Counted from the stretch's first letter, positions 1 to 9,330 are shown. The stretch: DNA of 64,000 nucleotides from Streptomyces indicus (GCF_900100315.1 NZ_FNFF01000024.1:1-64000); one strand, 5' to 3'. Made by a program: numbers and translations. Notes: a model not told the origin generated them from the letters alone.

Positions 1-24
1 CCATAACGGTCAGATCCCCCAGTC

Positions 25-357
25 TCAGCGTCCGCCGAAGCGGGCGGCGTCGAAGTTCGCGGCGGCCATGTTCTGGCGGGCGTTGTCGGCCGACTCCTGG
101 TCACCGGTGCCGAAGGCCGAGTCCATGCCGGACTGGCCGCCCAGGATCGCCGACAGCGCGCCGTTCAACGCCGCGGTGATTTCGTCCGAGTTGTTCTTGA
201 ACGCGTCGAATGCCGCCTTGCCGGAGCCGTTGAACTTGCCCTCCAGCGGCTGCGCCGCAGCGATCAACTGACGGATCAGCGACCCCAGATCGTCACTCGA
301 CGTCTGCGACTGCGACCGCAGATTCGACAGCACGGACGCACCCATGTCGAACTTCAT
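25..357 (-). CDS. WXG100/ESAT-6-like small secreted protein
   Basis: This is a 110-residue, mostly helical protein with no signal peptide. It resembles the WXG100/ESAT-6 family exported by type VII (ESX) secretion: similar length, two predicted helices and a central turn. The turn reads FNGSGKAAFDAF (about residues 42-53), so the usual Trp of the W-x-G motif is replaced by Phe and the x is Asn. The C-terminal tail ends FDAARFGGR. The ATG at 357 follows a strong GGGGGAGG ribosome site. Partners and secretion genes lie outside the window or are absent, so its route is unproven. An unrelated helical-hairpin protein is the main alternative. Confidence 0.75.
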   Translation of the reverse strand: MKFDMGASVLSNLRSQSQTSSDDLGSLIRQLIAAAQPLEGKFNGSGKAAFDAFKNNSDEITAALNGALSAILGGQSGMDSAFGTGDQESADNARQNMAAANFDAARFGGR

Positions 358-513
358 CGGGCCTCCCCCGGACGGATGTCCATTGATCGATGTATGCGGA
401 ATCCATGCTTATCAACAGCCGTCCGGGGGAGGCAACGCGGGGTGATCGACGATCACGAACCTGTGACACACGAGTCACTGATCCGCGACGTGTCCGATGC
501 GGGCGAATCGTCC

Positions 514-549
514 CGTCGCCGGGCCCGTCGCCGGGCCCGCTGCCGGGCC
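514..549. repeat. 12-bp tandem repeat, three copies
   Basis: Three head-to-tail copies of cgtcgccgggcc (the third is cgctgccgggcc) abut a 9-bp-arm palindrome (ccgcgggct/agcccgcgg) that overlaps the stop codon of the carboxypeptidase gene. On the minus strand this GC-rich block could fold and act as a transcription terminator. Confidence 0.6.
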
Positions 550-556
550 CGCGGGC

Positions 557-3109
557 TCAGCCCGCGGCGCCCAGCAGCGCCCGTCCGATCTGCGGATACA
601 CCCCCTTCGGGTGGGCGCGGAACAGCGGCTCGGTGCCGAAGAGGTAGACGCGCGCGCCATCCGCCGCGGAGGCGCTCACCACCGAGGCGCGGCCCGCCGC
701 GTCCCCGGGCCCGCCCGTGCCGTCCTCCAGGGCGCGCCAGTGCCCGGAGACCAGCGGGTTGCCCGTGCCGTATGCCTGCTCGACGCGCACCCCGGGGCCC
801 AGGTCGGTGAACCAGACGGGGGAGTAGACGAAGGTGTGCCCGGGTGCCCCGGCCGTCACCGAGCCGCCGCCCGCGTTCGTCACCCGCACCACACCGTTGG
901 CGTCCCCGTTGCCGGCCACCGCCTTCGCCGCGAGGAGATCCGTGGCCGAGGTCAGCGCGGCCCCCGTCTCGCCGAGGCCGACCACGCCGCCGCCGTCCGC
1001 GAGGAAGGCGTCGAGCGCCGTGCGTGCCGCGGTGTTCAGGGCGCCGTGGTCCAGGCCGGACGACACCATCAGGACGTCCGTGCCGGACCAGTCGAAGCCC
1101 GCGTTCAGGGCCGCGGTCGACACCGGGGTGACCTCGAAGCCCATCTCGCGCAGGGCGAAGAGCTCGCCCGGCGTGACGGCCGCCGCCACCCGCGTGCGCG
1201 CGAAGACGCCGGAGCCGCGCTCGCGCGTCGCGGCGAAGGAGACGCCGTACTCATGGGCGAGCGCACGCGCCGCACCCCGCGCCGAACCCGGCACGAGCGC
1301 GGACCCGTCCGCCGCCCTGCGGACCTGAATGCCGTCCGCGAGCAGGGAGTTGAGCGCCGCGACCTCCTGCGGGTCGTCCAGGCGCAGCCGCAGATCACCA
1401 TACGGGGCCACATACGCGGCCGAGGAGGCCGAGCGCACCGGCGTGCGCGGGACGTCCAGGCGGCCGTCGCGCACCACGTCGACCGAGGCGCCCCACAGCC
1501 GGCCCAGGCTCCAGCCCGAGATGTCGTACATCACCGAGACCTTGTCGCTGATGTCGCGGCCGTCCGCGAGCAGCACGTTCGCCATGCCGCGCTTGGGCTG
1601 CTCCAGGTCGACCAGGTACGAACCGCGCGGGTAGGTCCGGGATCCGATGCGGAAGTCCCGTACCGCGCGCTCCACCCGCACGTCGTTCGCGAGCAGATGG
1701 TCCACGAGGCGGGCCGCCGCCGTGGCCGAGCGCTGACCGCGTCCCGCCGCCGGGATCACGTACGCGCGCGGGAAGTCGGTGGTGTAGACGTCCTCGGGGC
1801 CGATGCCCGGCACGCCCGGGACGGTCTCCTCCGAGACGGGCACCTGCGCCTCACCCGCGTCGGCGCGGCGGAAGGTCTCGATCTGGTCCGCGACCAGCGA
1901 ACGGCCGCGCTCCCGCACGAAGTCGAGCGTCGCGTCCATCGCGGCGCCCGCGATGTCCGTGTTGATCGCCGAGCGCCGGCGCAGCTCCTCGACCGGAAGC
2001 GTGTCGTATGCCCGGTTGTTGACCTGCATCGGGAACTCGATGGTGTGCGCGGCCGTGGCGCCGTGGAACGGCATGTACTGCGGCGTGAAGATGGGCGGCC
2101 AGTCGTCCCAGCCCTCCTCCGAGTCGCGGAAGGGGATCTGCGCGGGCTTCACCCCGTCCTTCGCCTCCGTGTAGCCGAGGCCGTTGACCGCCGCCTCCAT
2201 GCCGAGGGCGTTGGCGTAGGTGTTCTTGAGGAAGAGGTCGTACTCGTAGTTCTCGCCGTGCGGGGGCGTGGTCGGCTCGATCAGCGTGCCGTTCACATAG
2301 CCGTGCAGGTCGATCATCACGGCCGGCTGCTTGTCGATGGCGATCTGGCGCATCGCGCGCGTCTCGGGCTGCGAGGCCGTCACGAAGTCGCGGTTGAGGT
2401 CGAAGCCGTTGGAGTTGGCGCGGGTGCCGACGATCCGCCCGTCGGGGTTCGCCGTCACGTTGATGTAGACGCGGGAGCGGTCGAGCAGGTCCTCGGTCTG
2501 CGCGTCCTTCGCCGTCGCGAGCCGCTCGATGAGCTTCAGGGCCGCGTCCGTGCCCTCCCACTCGTTGCCGTGGATGTTGTTGTTGATGAAGACCGGCGTC
2601 TTGTACTCGGCCTTGATCTCCTTGTCCCGCGCGGCACTTGCGGGCGCGTTCTCGATGCGCTCGCGCATCCGCTCCTGCTCGCGGGCCTCGCGCGCGGACT
2701 CCGGCGAGGTCACGGTCACCAGATACAGCTGGTGCCCGCCCGCGCTGCGCCCGGCGATCTCCACGCTCACGCGGTCGCCCAGCTTCTGCAGGGCGTTCAG
2801 CTTCGGGGCGATCGCGTGGTACGGCGTCAGGCCCAGCTTGAGGGACTTGTCGGCCGGGTTCTCCGGCATCACGGGCAGCCGGCGCTCGCGCGGATAGCCG
2901 CCCGTGTGCGAGAAGTCGGGTCTGAGCCCCTGAAGGGCGCGCTCGGCCGAACTCTCCGGGGACTTCGCGGCCTTGCCGCCCCGCTCCTCCGCCCCGCGCA
3001 CCGGCGAAGGCTCGGGCCGCGGCTCGGCCTGCGCGCCGGCCGGCACGAGCAGCGTGGTGGTCAGAGCGGCGCCGATGAGCAGGACGGGAACGGGTCTGGA
3101 TATGCCCAC
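557..3109 (-). CDS. Secreted M14 family zinc carboxypeptidase
   Basis: 850-residue exported metallopeptidase of the M14 (carboxypeptidase A-like) family. An N-terminal signal peptide ends near the AGAQA-EP cleavage site. The zinc ligands are visible as HGNE (H180, E183) and a later DLHGY (H269), with the substrate-binding FDLNRDF motif between them. The C-terminal half (roughly residues 450-850) is longer than the catalytic domain needs and resembles the glutamine-amidotransferase-like tail of large bacterial M14 proteins. I start it at the GTG at 3109 because GGAGGT sits five bases upstream; an in-frame ATG at 3130 has no ribosome site. It probably releases C-terminal amino acids from extracellular peptides. 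No operon partner is seen. Confidence 0.9.
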   Translation of the reverse strand: MGISRPVPVLLIGAALTTTLLVPAGAQAEPRPEPSPVRGAEERGGKAAKSPESSAERALQGLRPDFSHTGGYPRERRLPVMPENPADKSLKLGLTPYHAIAPKLNALQKLGDRVSVEIAGRSAGGHQLYLVTVTSPESAREAREQERMRERIENAPASAARDKEIKAEYKTPVFINNNIHGNEWEGTDAALKLIERLATAKDAQTEDLLDRSRVYINVTANPDGRIVGTRANSNGFDLNRDFVTASQPETRAMRQIAIDKQPAVMIDLHGYVNGTLIEPTTPPHGENYEYDLFLKNTYANALGMEAAVNGLGYTEAKDGVKPAQIPFRDSEEGWDDWPPIFTPQYMPFHGATAAHTIEFPMQVNNRAYDTLPVEELRRRSAINTDIAGAAMDATLDFVRERGRSLVADQIETFRRADAGEAQVPVSEETVPGVPGIGPEDVYTTDFPRAYVIPAAGRGQRSATAAARLVDHLLANDVRVERAVRDFRIGSRTYPRGSYLVDLEQPKRGMANVLLADGRDISDKVSVMYDISGWSLGRLWGASVDVVRDGRLDVPRTPVRSASSAAYVAPYGDLRLRLDDPQEVAALNSLLADGIQVRRAADGSALVPGSARGAARALAHEYGVSFAATRERGSGVFARTRVAAAVTPGELFALREMGFEVTPVSTAALNAGFDWSGTDVLMVSSGLDHGALNTAARTALDAFLADGGGVVGLGETGAALTSATDLLAAKAVAGNGDANGVVRVTNAGGGSVTAGAPGHTFVYSPVWFTDLGPGVRVEQAYGTGNPLVSGHWRALEDGTGGPGDAAGRASVVSASAADGARVYLFGTEPLFRAHPKGVYPQIGRALLGAAG

Positions 3110-3147
3110 GCGTACCTCCGCGATCCTCATCTTTGACAGGTACGCGG

Positions 3148-3176
3148 TGTCTACCCTCTCAACTCGCCTGCAACAA
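3148..3176 (-). promoter_or_regulatory. Candidate promoter of the M14 peptidase gene
   Basis: On the minus strand TTGTTG (3171-3176) and TAGACA (3148-3153) are separated by 17 bp, a fair match to the vegetative sigma (HrdB) consensus. It lies about 40 bp upstream of the chosen GTG start. Confidence 0.4.
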
Positions 3177-3217
3177 GAGGGTCTTGACGTCGGCGGAGGC
3201 CGCTTCCGTACGCGCTG

Positions 3218-3958
3218 TCACGGCCGGCGCGGCACATGCACCTCCGGCAGATACGCCAGCGCCCCACCCTCGACCGGCAGAGCGACCCCGTTGACGTACG
3301 AGGACGAGGGGCCCGCCAGGAACGCCACGGCCTCGGCGATCTCCGCCGGCCGGCACAGCCGCCCCAGCGGGTACGCCGCCTCGATGCGCCGGCGTTCGGC
3401 GGGGTCGCCCCACCGGTGGGCGTTGCGCTCGACCGCGACGAAGCCCGGTTCGACGACGTTCGTACGGACGCCGAGCGGCCCCCACTCGACAGCCGCGGCG
3501 CGGGCCAGAGCGCCGAGCCCCGCCTTGGCGACCGCGTACGGGGCCATCCCCGGCGCCGCGCCGTGCGCGTGCACCGATCCCACGAGGACGATGGACGCGG
3601 TCCCTTCGCCTTTGCGTCGCACGAGCTCGGCGGCGGCCTGCCACGCGGAGACCAGGGAGACGTTCAGGACCCGGTGCCACTGCTCGGCCGTGAGATCCGC
3701 GAGCGGGGCGCGGGCCTCGCCGAGGAGCGCGTGCACCAGGACGGACGGCGGGCGGGCGCACGCGTCGAAGGCACGGGCGAGCACGGCAGGGTCGGTGGCG
3801 TCGCCCACCAGGGCGGTGCAGTCGGGGAGGCGGTCCACGGACCCGTCGAGGTCGAGGGCGACCACGTCGTATCCGTCGGCGGCCAGCCGGGCCGCGCAGG
3901 CGCGCCCGACGCCGCCCGCCGCGCCGAGAACGAGGGCCGAGCGGTGCGCGTCGGTCAT
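3218..3958 (-). CDS. SDR family oxidoreductase, last gene of acid-sugar operon
   Basis: 246-residue short-chain dehydrogenase/reductase. The Rossmann glycine motif is GAAGGVGR near the N-terminus, and the catalytic Ser and YAVAK (Tyr-x-x-x-Lys) motif follows in mid-protein. Length is typical of a classical SDR. It starts at the ATG at 3958, which overlaps the stop of the upstream enolase-family gene by 4 bp (ATGA), so the two are translationally coupled. The context suggests it oxidises or reduces a sugar acid or lactone intermediate made by its neighbours, but the substrate cannot be read from the sequence. A longer in-frame start at 4078 lies inside the neighbour and is rejected. Confidence 0.85.
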   Translation of the reverse strand: MTDAHRSALVLGAAGGVGRACAARLAADGYDVVALDLDGSVDRLPDCTALVGDATDPAVLARAFDACARPPSVLVHALLGEARAPLADLTAEQWHRVLNVSLVSAWQAAAELVRRKGEGTASIVLVGSVHAHGAAPGMAPYAVAKAGLGALARAAAVEWGPLGVRTNVVEPGFVAVERNAHRWGDPAERRRIEAAYPLGRLCRPAEIAEAVAFLAGPSSSYVNGVALPVEGGALAYLPEVHVPRRP

Positions 3959-4995
3959 GCCGTGGTCTCCTCGGGGCGATGGGACAGGTCCGGTACGAGG
4001 CCGAGGCCCGGCCCGGGCGGCAGGGTGTACGTCCCCGCGGCGACCGGCTCGTGCGGTGTGACCGTCTCCGCCCGCCACGCGACCTCGCCGAACATGAACT
4101 CAAGCGGCGGAGAGGACGGCGCAAGGAGCGCGGAGAGATGGGCGGATGCCGCCGTCGCCACCGGGCCGCTCGGGTTGTGCAGTGAGACCGCGACACCGTG
4201 CCGCTCCGCGAGACCGGCGAGGCGCAGCACCTGCTGCGGACCGCCCGCGTGCTTGACGTCCGGCATCAGGACGTCGAGGGCGCCCGAGCGCAGGGCGGGC
4301 AGGACCTCGTCCTCGGTGGCCGCGAACTCGCCGCCCGCAAGGGGTACGCCGAGGGCGTCCCGCACCTTCCGCAGCCCTTGCGGATCGTGGAGCTGTGCCG
4401 TGTCCTCCAGCCAGCCCGGTCGCAGCTCCGCCAAGGCGTCGGCGTGCACGAGGAGTTCGTCGACGGTCAGGAGGTGATGGGCGTCGAGCAGCAGGCGGCG
4501 GTCCTCGCCGATCGCGTCCCGTACGGCGCGGGCGATCCGCAGCCCTTCGGCGATGCGGTCCGGTCCGGTCAGAGCGTCCCAGGGGGCGATCTTCACCGTG
4601 CCGAACCCGGCGGCGACGGCGCGGGCGGCCACCGCGGCGGCGGCATCCGGGTTACGGGTGCGGACCGCGCGGTTGATGTTGGCGTACAGCGGAAGGGTCC
4701 GCCGGTGGACGGTCCCCGCGGTGCGGTCCGCCAGCCAGTCGGCCAGCGGCCGCCCCGCCGCGCGGGCCGCCGCGTCCGCCGCGGCCGTCGCGAGACCTCC
4801 GGCGACGGTGCGGCCGGCGAAGCCGGAGTGGAGCGGTGCGCCCGACGCCAGGATCCGGGCCGCCTCCTCCTCGGGGATGTCCGACAACTCGCCCCACCCA
4901 GGGCCTTGTCGGACCAGCAGCCATGTGGTGCGGGCCGTGACCGGGACGGGGTGCAGGGCCGTGCCACGGCCGGAGGCGGGCGGAGCTGCTGTCAC
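3955..4995 (-). CDS. Enolase-superfamily (mandelate racemase/muconate lactonizing-like) enzyme
   Basis: 346-residue member of the enolase superfamily. Metal ligands and catalytic residues are in the expected order: K135 in VKIAP, D171 in LLLDAHH, E197 in WLEDT, E223 in GGEFAA, D246-K248 in MPDVKHAGG and H273 in SLHNPSG. The Asp/His pair places it nearer mandelate racemase and sugar-acid dehydratases than the dipeptide epimerases. The first in-frame start is TTG at 5004; I prefer GTG at 4995 because GAGG and AAAGGAA lie just upstream. It probably removes water from, or epimerises, an aldonic or uronic acid imported by the MFS gene. The exact substrate is unknown. Confidence 0.8.
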   Translation of the reverse strand: MTAAPPASGRGTALHPVPVTARTTWLLVRQGPGWGELSDIPEEEAARILASGAPLHSGFAGRTVAGGLATAAADAAARAAGRPLADWLADRTAGTVHRRTLPLYANINRAVRTRNPDAAAAVAARAVAAGFGTVKIAPWDALTGPDRIAEGLRIARAVRDAIGEDRRLLLDAHHLLTVDELLVHADALAELRPGWLEDTAQLHDPQGLRKVRDALGVPLAGGEFAATEDEVLPALRSGALDVLMPDVKHAGGPQQVLRLAGLAERHGVAVSLHNPSGPVATAASAHLSALLAPSSPPLEFMFGEVAWRAETVTPHEPVAAGTYTLPPGPGLGLVPDLSHRPEETTA

Positions 4996-5094
4996 GTGCC
5001 TCAAGTTCCTTTCGTGTGGCCTCAGTTGGTGGCGGGTGGCGGGTGGCGGCTCACGGGTCGCGGTCGCGTCTCCCGGGGTGCGTGTCGCGCGGCG

Positions 5095-6276
5095 TCAGCC
5101 GAAGGTCTCGTACGTCAACGGATCCGCGTAATACGCCGCGAGCAGCGGAGCCGCCGACGACACCGCCAGCGCGTGCGGACCGAGCGCCGTCGGCTGCACG
5201 CACCCCGGATCCCAGGAGCGCCCGATCCGGCGCGCGGCCTCGGCGCGCACCTCGTCCACATACGACAGCACCCCGCCGGACAGCACGACGAGCCCGGGGT
5301 CGAACAGGTCGACCAGGTGGGCGACGGCGGCGCCGATGTGCCGGGCCCTCTCGCGCAGCAGACCGTCGGCGGCCGTGCCGGGCGCGGCGAGTCGGGCCAC
5401 GTCCTCGAGCCCCGCACCCTCCGCGACCAGCTCCGCCGCCACCGCCGCGTCCACCACGGCCCGGTCCGAGGCCACCGCCTGGAGTACACCGCGCCGCCCG
5501 CAGGCACAGGCCGGCCCGGACTCACGGATCGGCAGATGGCCGATCGCCCCCGCGGCCGCCCGCGCCCCCGTGAGCACCCGGCGGTCGATCGCGAGGGCCG
5601 CGTCGATGACATTGCCGGTGAACAGATGGACCGAGGTCTCGGTGCCGCGCGCCCCGCCGAACCACACTTCGGCGGTGGCGTGCGCGCGGGCACCCGAGTC
5701 GACGACGACCGGGAGGCCGGGGCCGAGTGCCTCGCTGAGGAGGGCGTGCAGCGGGACATCCCGCCAGCCGAGCGCTTCGTTGTCGACGACGACTCCGGCG
5801 GCAGGATCGACCCAGCCGCCCGTCGCCGCGCCGACTCCGAGCACGGGGACGGGGCCCGCGTCCTTCACGAGCGCGGCCACCAACTCCCGTACACCTGAGA
5901 TCAGTTCGCAGGCCGCACCGGGTCCGCGTTCCTGCATGCGCACCTCATGCACCTGGCCGCGCAGATCCACCAGGCCCGCCGTCGTCCGCTGCCGACCGAG
6001 ATGCACCCCGATCGCATACCGGGACCCGGCGACCAGATCCACCGGCACCCGGGGGCGGCCGCCGCCGCCGGTCAGCGCGGGAAGCTCCCGCAGCAGACCG
6101 GCGGCGACGAGTGGCGAGACGATCCGGCTGACCGTGCCGGGCGCGAGACCGAGCCGCTCGGCCAGGTCGGCGCGGGGCAGCGGCCCCTCGCCGAGCACGG
6201 CCTGAAGTGCGGCGGCGGTGTTGGTGCGGCGCAGCCCCGCGGGCGTGCGCAGCTCCTCGGTCCCGGCTCCGGTCAT
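5095..6276 (-). CDS. ROK family transcriptional regulator
   Basis: 393-residue repressor-type ROK protein. A winged helix-turn-helix lies at the N-terminus (roughly residues 15-65, with ADLAERLGLAPGTVSRIV), followed by a ROK sugar-kinase-like domain. The zinc loop is CACGRRGVLQ; the final Cys of the usual C-x-C-G-x-x-G-C is Val, so zinc binding may be changed. It lies inside the leftward operon between the MFS importer and the enolase-family gene, so it most likely represses this operon until a sugar or sugar-acid ligand binds. I start at the ATG at 6276, where the conserved N-terminus begins, rather than 6357, which adds a basic tail unlike the family. Confidence 0.88.
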   Translation of the reverse strand: MTGAGTEELRTPAGLRRTNTAAALQAVLGEGPLPRADLAERLGLAPGTVSRIVSPLVAAGLLRELPALTGGGGRPRVPVDLVAGSRYAIGVHLGRQRTTAGLVDLRGQVHEVRMQERGPGAACELISGVRELVAALVKDAGPVPVLGVGAATGGWVDPAAGVVVDNEALGWRDVPLHALLSEALGPGLPVVVDSGARAHATAEVWFGGARGTETSVHLFTGNVIDAALAIDRRVLTGARAAAGAIGHLPIRESGPACACGRRGVLQAVASDRAVVDAAVAAELVAEGAGLEDVARLAAPGTAADGLLRERARHIGAAVAHLVDLFDPGLVVLSGGVLSYVDEVRAEAARRIGRSWDPGCVQPTALGPHALAVSSAAPLLAAYYADPLTYETFG

Positions 6277-6369
6277 GGTCCCCCACTCACTTCCGTACTT
6301 CTGTGCGCACCTTCTCTGCGCACCTTCTGTACGCGACTTCTTCAAAGACTTCTGCACGCGGCAACGTGC

Positions 6370-7716
6370 CTACGCCTGCTGCGCGTTGGTCTCCTCCAGC
6401 TCCCTGCCGGTCGTGGCCAGGAAGGGAGCCGAGAACACCAGACCCGCGCACACAACGTACGCGCAGGCCGCGATCGCGACTGTCTTGAGGCCGAAGGAGT
6501 CGAGCATCGTGGGGATCAGCGCGACGTTGAGCGCCGCCATCAGACGGGCCGCGGACTGGGCGATACCCGAGCCGACCCCGCGCAGCTGCGTCGGGAAGGC
6601 CTCCGAGGACCACACCCACGCGAGCACACCCGGACCGAACCAGGTGAGCAGCGAGTACGCCAGCCAGAACGCCAGCAGAGCCGCATCGCTCTCCGGCCCG
6701 AGGAAGGCGATGCCCATGCCCGCCACGAACACGCCGAGGCAGGCCGAGATGCCCAGCGTGCGGCGGTTGACCCGGTCGATGACCAGCGCGCCGAGCAGGA
6801 CACCGGTCAGGCCGATCAGATAGCCGCCTAGCGAGAAGTACAGCGCGTGCTCAACGTCGATCCCGGCGGCGGTCATGACCAGCGGACCCGCGACGGTGGC
6901 GACGGCGCCGCCGAACGCGTTGAACGCGAAGAACCCGGCGACCACCGCGAGCCGGCGCCCCGCCCCGTCACGCAGGAGCTCGCGCAGATCCCGCTTCGGC
7001 GGCGCGGGCGCGGCCTTCGGCTCCTCGACGCCGAGCAGTTCGAAGACCTGCCGTGCCTCCTCGTGCCGCCCCTGGGCGCGCAGCCAGCGCGGCGACTCCG
7101 GCAGGAACTGGCGGGCGATCAGGACGGCGAACGCGGGCACCGCGGCGAAGCCGAACATCCAGCGCCAGGTGTTCTCGCCCGCCACATCGCGCAGCGCGAG
7201 CGCGACGAGCACGCTGGTGACGGCACCGAGCAGCCACATCACGTTGGGCAGCGAACCCGCGATCCGGCCGCGCCGCGCCTTCGGGGATATCTCCGCGAGG
7301 AACGCGTGCGAGGTCGGGATGTCCATGCCGACCGCGACCCCGATGAGGAAGCGCGCGATCATCAGCTGCCACACCTCGGTGACGAACGCCGCGGCGATCG
7401 AGGCGGCCACGAAGAACACCAGGTTGATGACGAAGATGACCTTGCGTCCGAACCGGTCGGACAGATCACCGAAGACGACCAGTCCGACGGCCGCGCCGAT
7501 GAAGGCGACGGCGGTGAGCCAGCCGACCTCGAAGCTGGACAGGCCGAACGCGGGCTTGAGGAAGATCATGGCCGCGCCCACGACGAGCAGGTCGTACCCG
7601 TCGATGAACTCGCCGAAGGCGACGATGCGCGGGGTCCACTTGCGGGTGTATCTCGCCCGCTTCGGGGTCAGGCCCCCGGCGGCTGCCGGGGCTGCGGCGG
7701 AGTCGGTGGTGGTCAT
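6370..7716 (-). CDS. MFS transporter, sugar-acid/metabolite:H+ symporter type
   Basis: 448-residue inner-membrane major facilitator with about twelve hydrophobic segments. The MFS signature between helices 2 and 3 is visible as GDLSDRFGRK, and the segment FIDGYDLLVVGAAM in helix 1 is typical of the sugar/aromatic-acid:proton symporters. The ATG at 7716 lies 6 bp after the stop of the beta-helix gene with GAGG in between, so the two are cotranscribed. It probably imports the acid sugar released outside the cell by the beta-helix enzyme and used by the downstream enolase-family and SDR enzymes. Confidence 0.88.
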   Translation of the reverse strand: MTTTDSAAAPAAAGGLTPKRARYTRKWTPRIVAFGEFIDGYDLLVVGAAMIFLKPAFGLSSFEVGWLTAVAFIGAAVGLVVFGDLSDRFGRKVIFVINLVFFVAASIAAAFVTEVWQLMIARFLIGVAVGMDIPTSHAFLAEISPKARRGRIAGSLPNVMWLLGAVTSVLVALALRDVAGENTWRWMFGFAAVPAFAVLIARQFLPESPRWLRAQGRHEEARQVFELLGVEEPKAAPAPPKRDLRELLRDGAGRRLAVVAGFFAFNAFGGAVATVAGPLVMTAAGIDVEHALYFSLGGYLIGLTGVLLGALVIDRVNRRTLGISACLGVFVAGMGIAFLGPESDAALLAFWLAYSLLTWFGPGVLAWVWSSEAFPTQLRGVGSGIAQSAARLMAALNVALIPTMLDSFGLKTVAIAACAYVVCAGLVFSAPFLATTGRELEETNAQQA

Positions 7717-7722
7717 GGGGCC

Positions 7723-9276
7723 TCAGAGTCCTTCGTGGAAGCCGATGGACGGCGGGTTGGCGGGAGTCGTGCCGAAGAAGTCACGGCCGCCGTCGCCGGC
7801 GACGGCCGCGCCGGCGCCCAGCGCGGGGGAGCCGGTGAGCAGCTTGAAGTCGGCCGGGTCGGACGACGTGGTGGAGGGCGCGGCGAGCAGGGGCGCCGAG
7901 GTGAGGGTGTGGGTCGCGGTCGGCGGTACCGCGGCCGCGTGGATCAGGTTGTGGTCGATACGGAACGCCGAGTCGTTCAGCGTCCACGCGGACGAGCCCG
8001 AACCCGCCCCGCGGATCAGGTTGTTGGTGAAGGCCACGTCCAGCGCCCCGTCCTTCGTGGCGCTCTCCAGGACGATCTGGTGGCCGGAGTCGGCGGGCAG
8101 CTGGATCGTGTTGTTGTGGATCCGTCCGCGGACGAGACCGCCGCTGCACACGTGGAACGTGCGGGCGTGGTCGTTCACGGACAGGTTGTAGCGGATCACG
8201 AAGTCCTTGGCGTTGCCCGGCACATCGGCGCCGTACGGGCAGAGCAGGAAGAAGCCGCCGTCGTTGTCGTGGCTGACGTTGTACTGGAACGTCACGTGGT
8301 TCGTGGAGTGGTCGACGTCGTAGGCCTGGCCGTCCCTGGTGGTGTTGCCGCCGGACGCCTTGTTGTGCTGGAAGGTGACGTAGTCGCTGTTGGCCGTCCA
8401 CATTCCGGCGTTGGGCGATCCGGCCCGCTCGTTGAACCCGGCGAGCGTGTTGCGCTGCACCAGCGCGTTGCTGCTGGACTTGACGGCGATCCCGTCGCCG
8501 CCGATGTCGGACAGGGTGTTGTCCTCGACGACCGCGCCGGTGTGCGGGTGCCAGGCGGCGGTGCACCAGGAGGACCAGAAGCCCACCAGGTCGGCCCGCC
8601 GGCACCAGTTGGACCAGAAGTAGATCCCGGCCCGGTCCACCGAGGCGATGGTGTTGTTCCGGATCCGGATGTCCTTGAACGACGAGGGAGTCGTGCTCCC
8701 CAGCGCCTCGACGACGATGCCGCCCGAGGCGCCCCCGTACTTGCCGTTGGAGATCGTCCCGCCGGTCGTCGAGGGCAGCACTCCGCGTACGTCGTGGATG
8801 TTCAGGCGCTGCAATACGACCCCGGTCAGGTCCCCGGAGTCCACGGCCTGCGCCCACACCCCGCGCCGGGCGGTCGTGTTGTCGCCGGGCGCGGTCAGTT
8901 CGAGGTCCTGCACGGTGACGTACGAGGCGTTCTTGAGCCATACGGCGGCGTAGTTGCCGTTCGCGTCGATACGGGCGGCGGGCCCGGTGCCGTAACTCCC
9001 GTACGTGACCGGCGCGGTGGCGGTGCCCGAGTGGCGGGCGTACAGCTGCCCCTTGCAGGTCGTGCCGCGCTTGAAGAGGACCGAGTCGCCGGCGCCCAGG
9101 GCCAGGGCGTTGGCGGCGGGCATCGAATTGAGCGGGGCGGACTGGGTGCCGGTGCCGTTCGTCGTGGCCGAACAGTCCACGTAGTAGGTGGTGCTTGCCG
9201 CGAAGGCCGGTGCGGCGAGCGCGAGTTGGGCGAAGCCGGCACACAGGCCGAGGGCGAGGGCGAAGGGGCGGAACAC
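7723..9276 (-). CDS. Secreted right-handed parallel beta-helix protein (polysaccharide lyase/hydrolase-like)
   Basis: 517-residue exported protein. A signal peptide ends near APAFA-AST, and the rest has the many short N-x-I/N-T-I repeats of a pectate-lyase-like right-handed beta-helix (for example IRIRNNTI, VEDNTL, FTNNLI). No family-specific catalytic motif is certain. It opens the acid-sugar operon, so it probably cuts an extracellular uronate- or aldonate-containing polymer and supplies the MFS importer. Two in-frame GTGs compete: the one at 9282 overlaps the AGGAGGT ribosome site at 9281-9287, so the GTG at 9276 is preferred. Confidence 0.8.
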   Translation of the reverse strand: MFRPFALALGLCAGFAQLALAAPAFAASTTYYVDCSATTNGTGTQSAPLNSMPAANALALGAGDSVLFKRGTTCKGQLYARHSGTATAPVTYGSYGTGPAARIDANGNYAAVWLKNASYVTVQDLELTAPGDNTTARRGVWAQAVDSGDLTGVVLQRLNIHDVRGVLPSTTGGTISNGKYGGASGGIVVEALGSTTPSSFKDIRIRNNTIASVDRAGIYFWSNWCRRADLVGFWSSWCTAAWHPHTGAVVEDNTLSDIGGDGIAVKSSSNALVQRNTLAGFNERAGSPNAGMWTANSDYVTFQHNKASGGNTTRDGQAYDVDHSTNHVTFQYNVSHDNDGGFFLLCPYGADVPGNAKDFVIRYNLSVNDHARTFHVCSGGLVRGRIHNNTIQLPADSGHQIVLESATKDGALDVAFTNNLIRGAGSGSSAWTLNDSAFRIDHNLIHAAAVPPTATHTLTSAPLLAAPSTTSSDPADFKLLTGSPALGAGAAVAGDGGRDFFGTTPANPPSIGFHEGL

Positions 9277-9303
9277 GGTCACCTCCTAGTTTTGTGCGGA
9301 AAG

Positions 9304-9330
9304 AAAATAAGTCCGAGAGGTATTCGTCAA
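9304..9330 (-). promoter_or_regulatory. Candidate promoter of the beta-helix/MFS/ROK operon
   Basis: On the minus strand TTGACG (9325-9330) and TATTTT (9304-9309) are 15 bp apart, slightly short, about 28 bp before the GTG start. The block is noticeably AT-rich for this genome. It is the likely site of ROK repression. Confidence 0.4.

Noticed and set aside
497..3136. 879-codon open frame on the plus strand opposite the M14 peptidase
   Set aside because: Arg/Ala-rich antisense shadow of a convincing gene with a signal peptide and zinc motifs.
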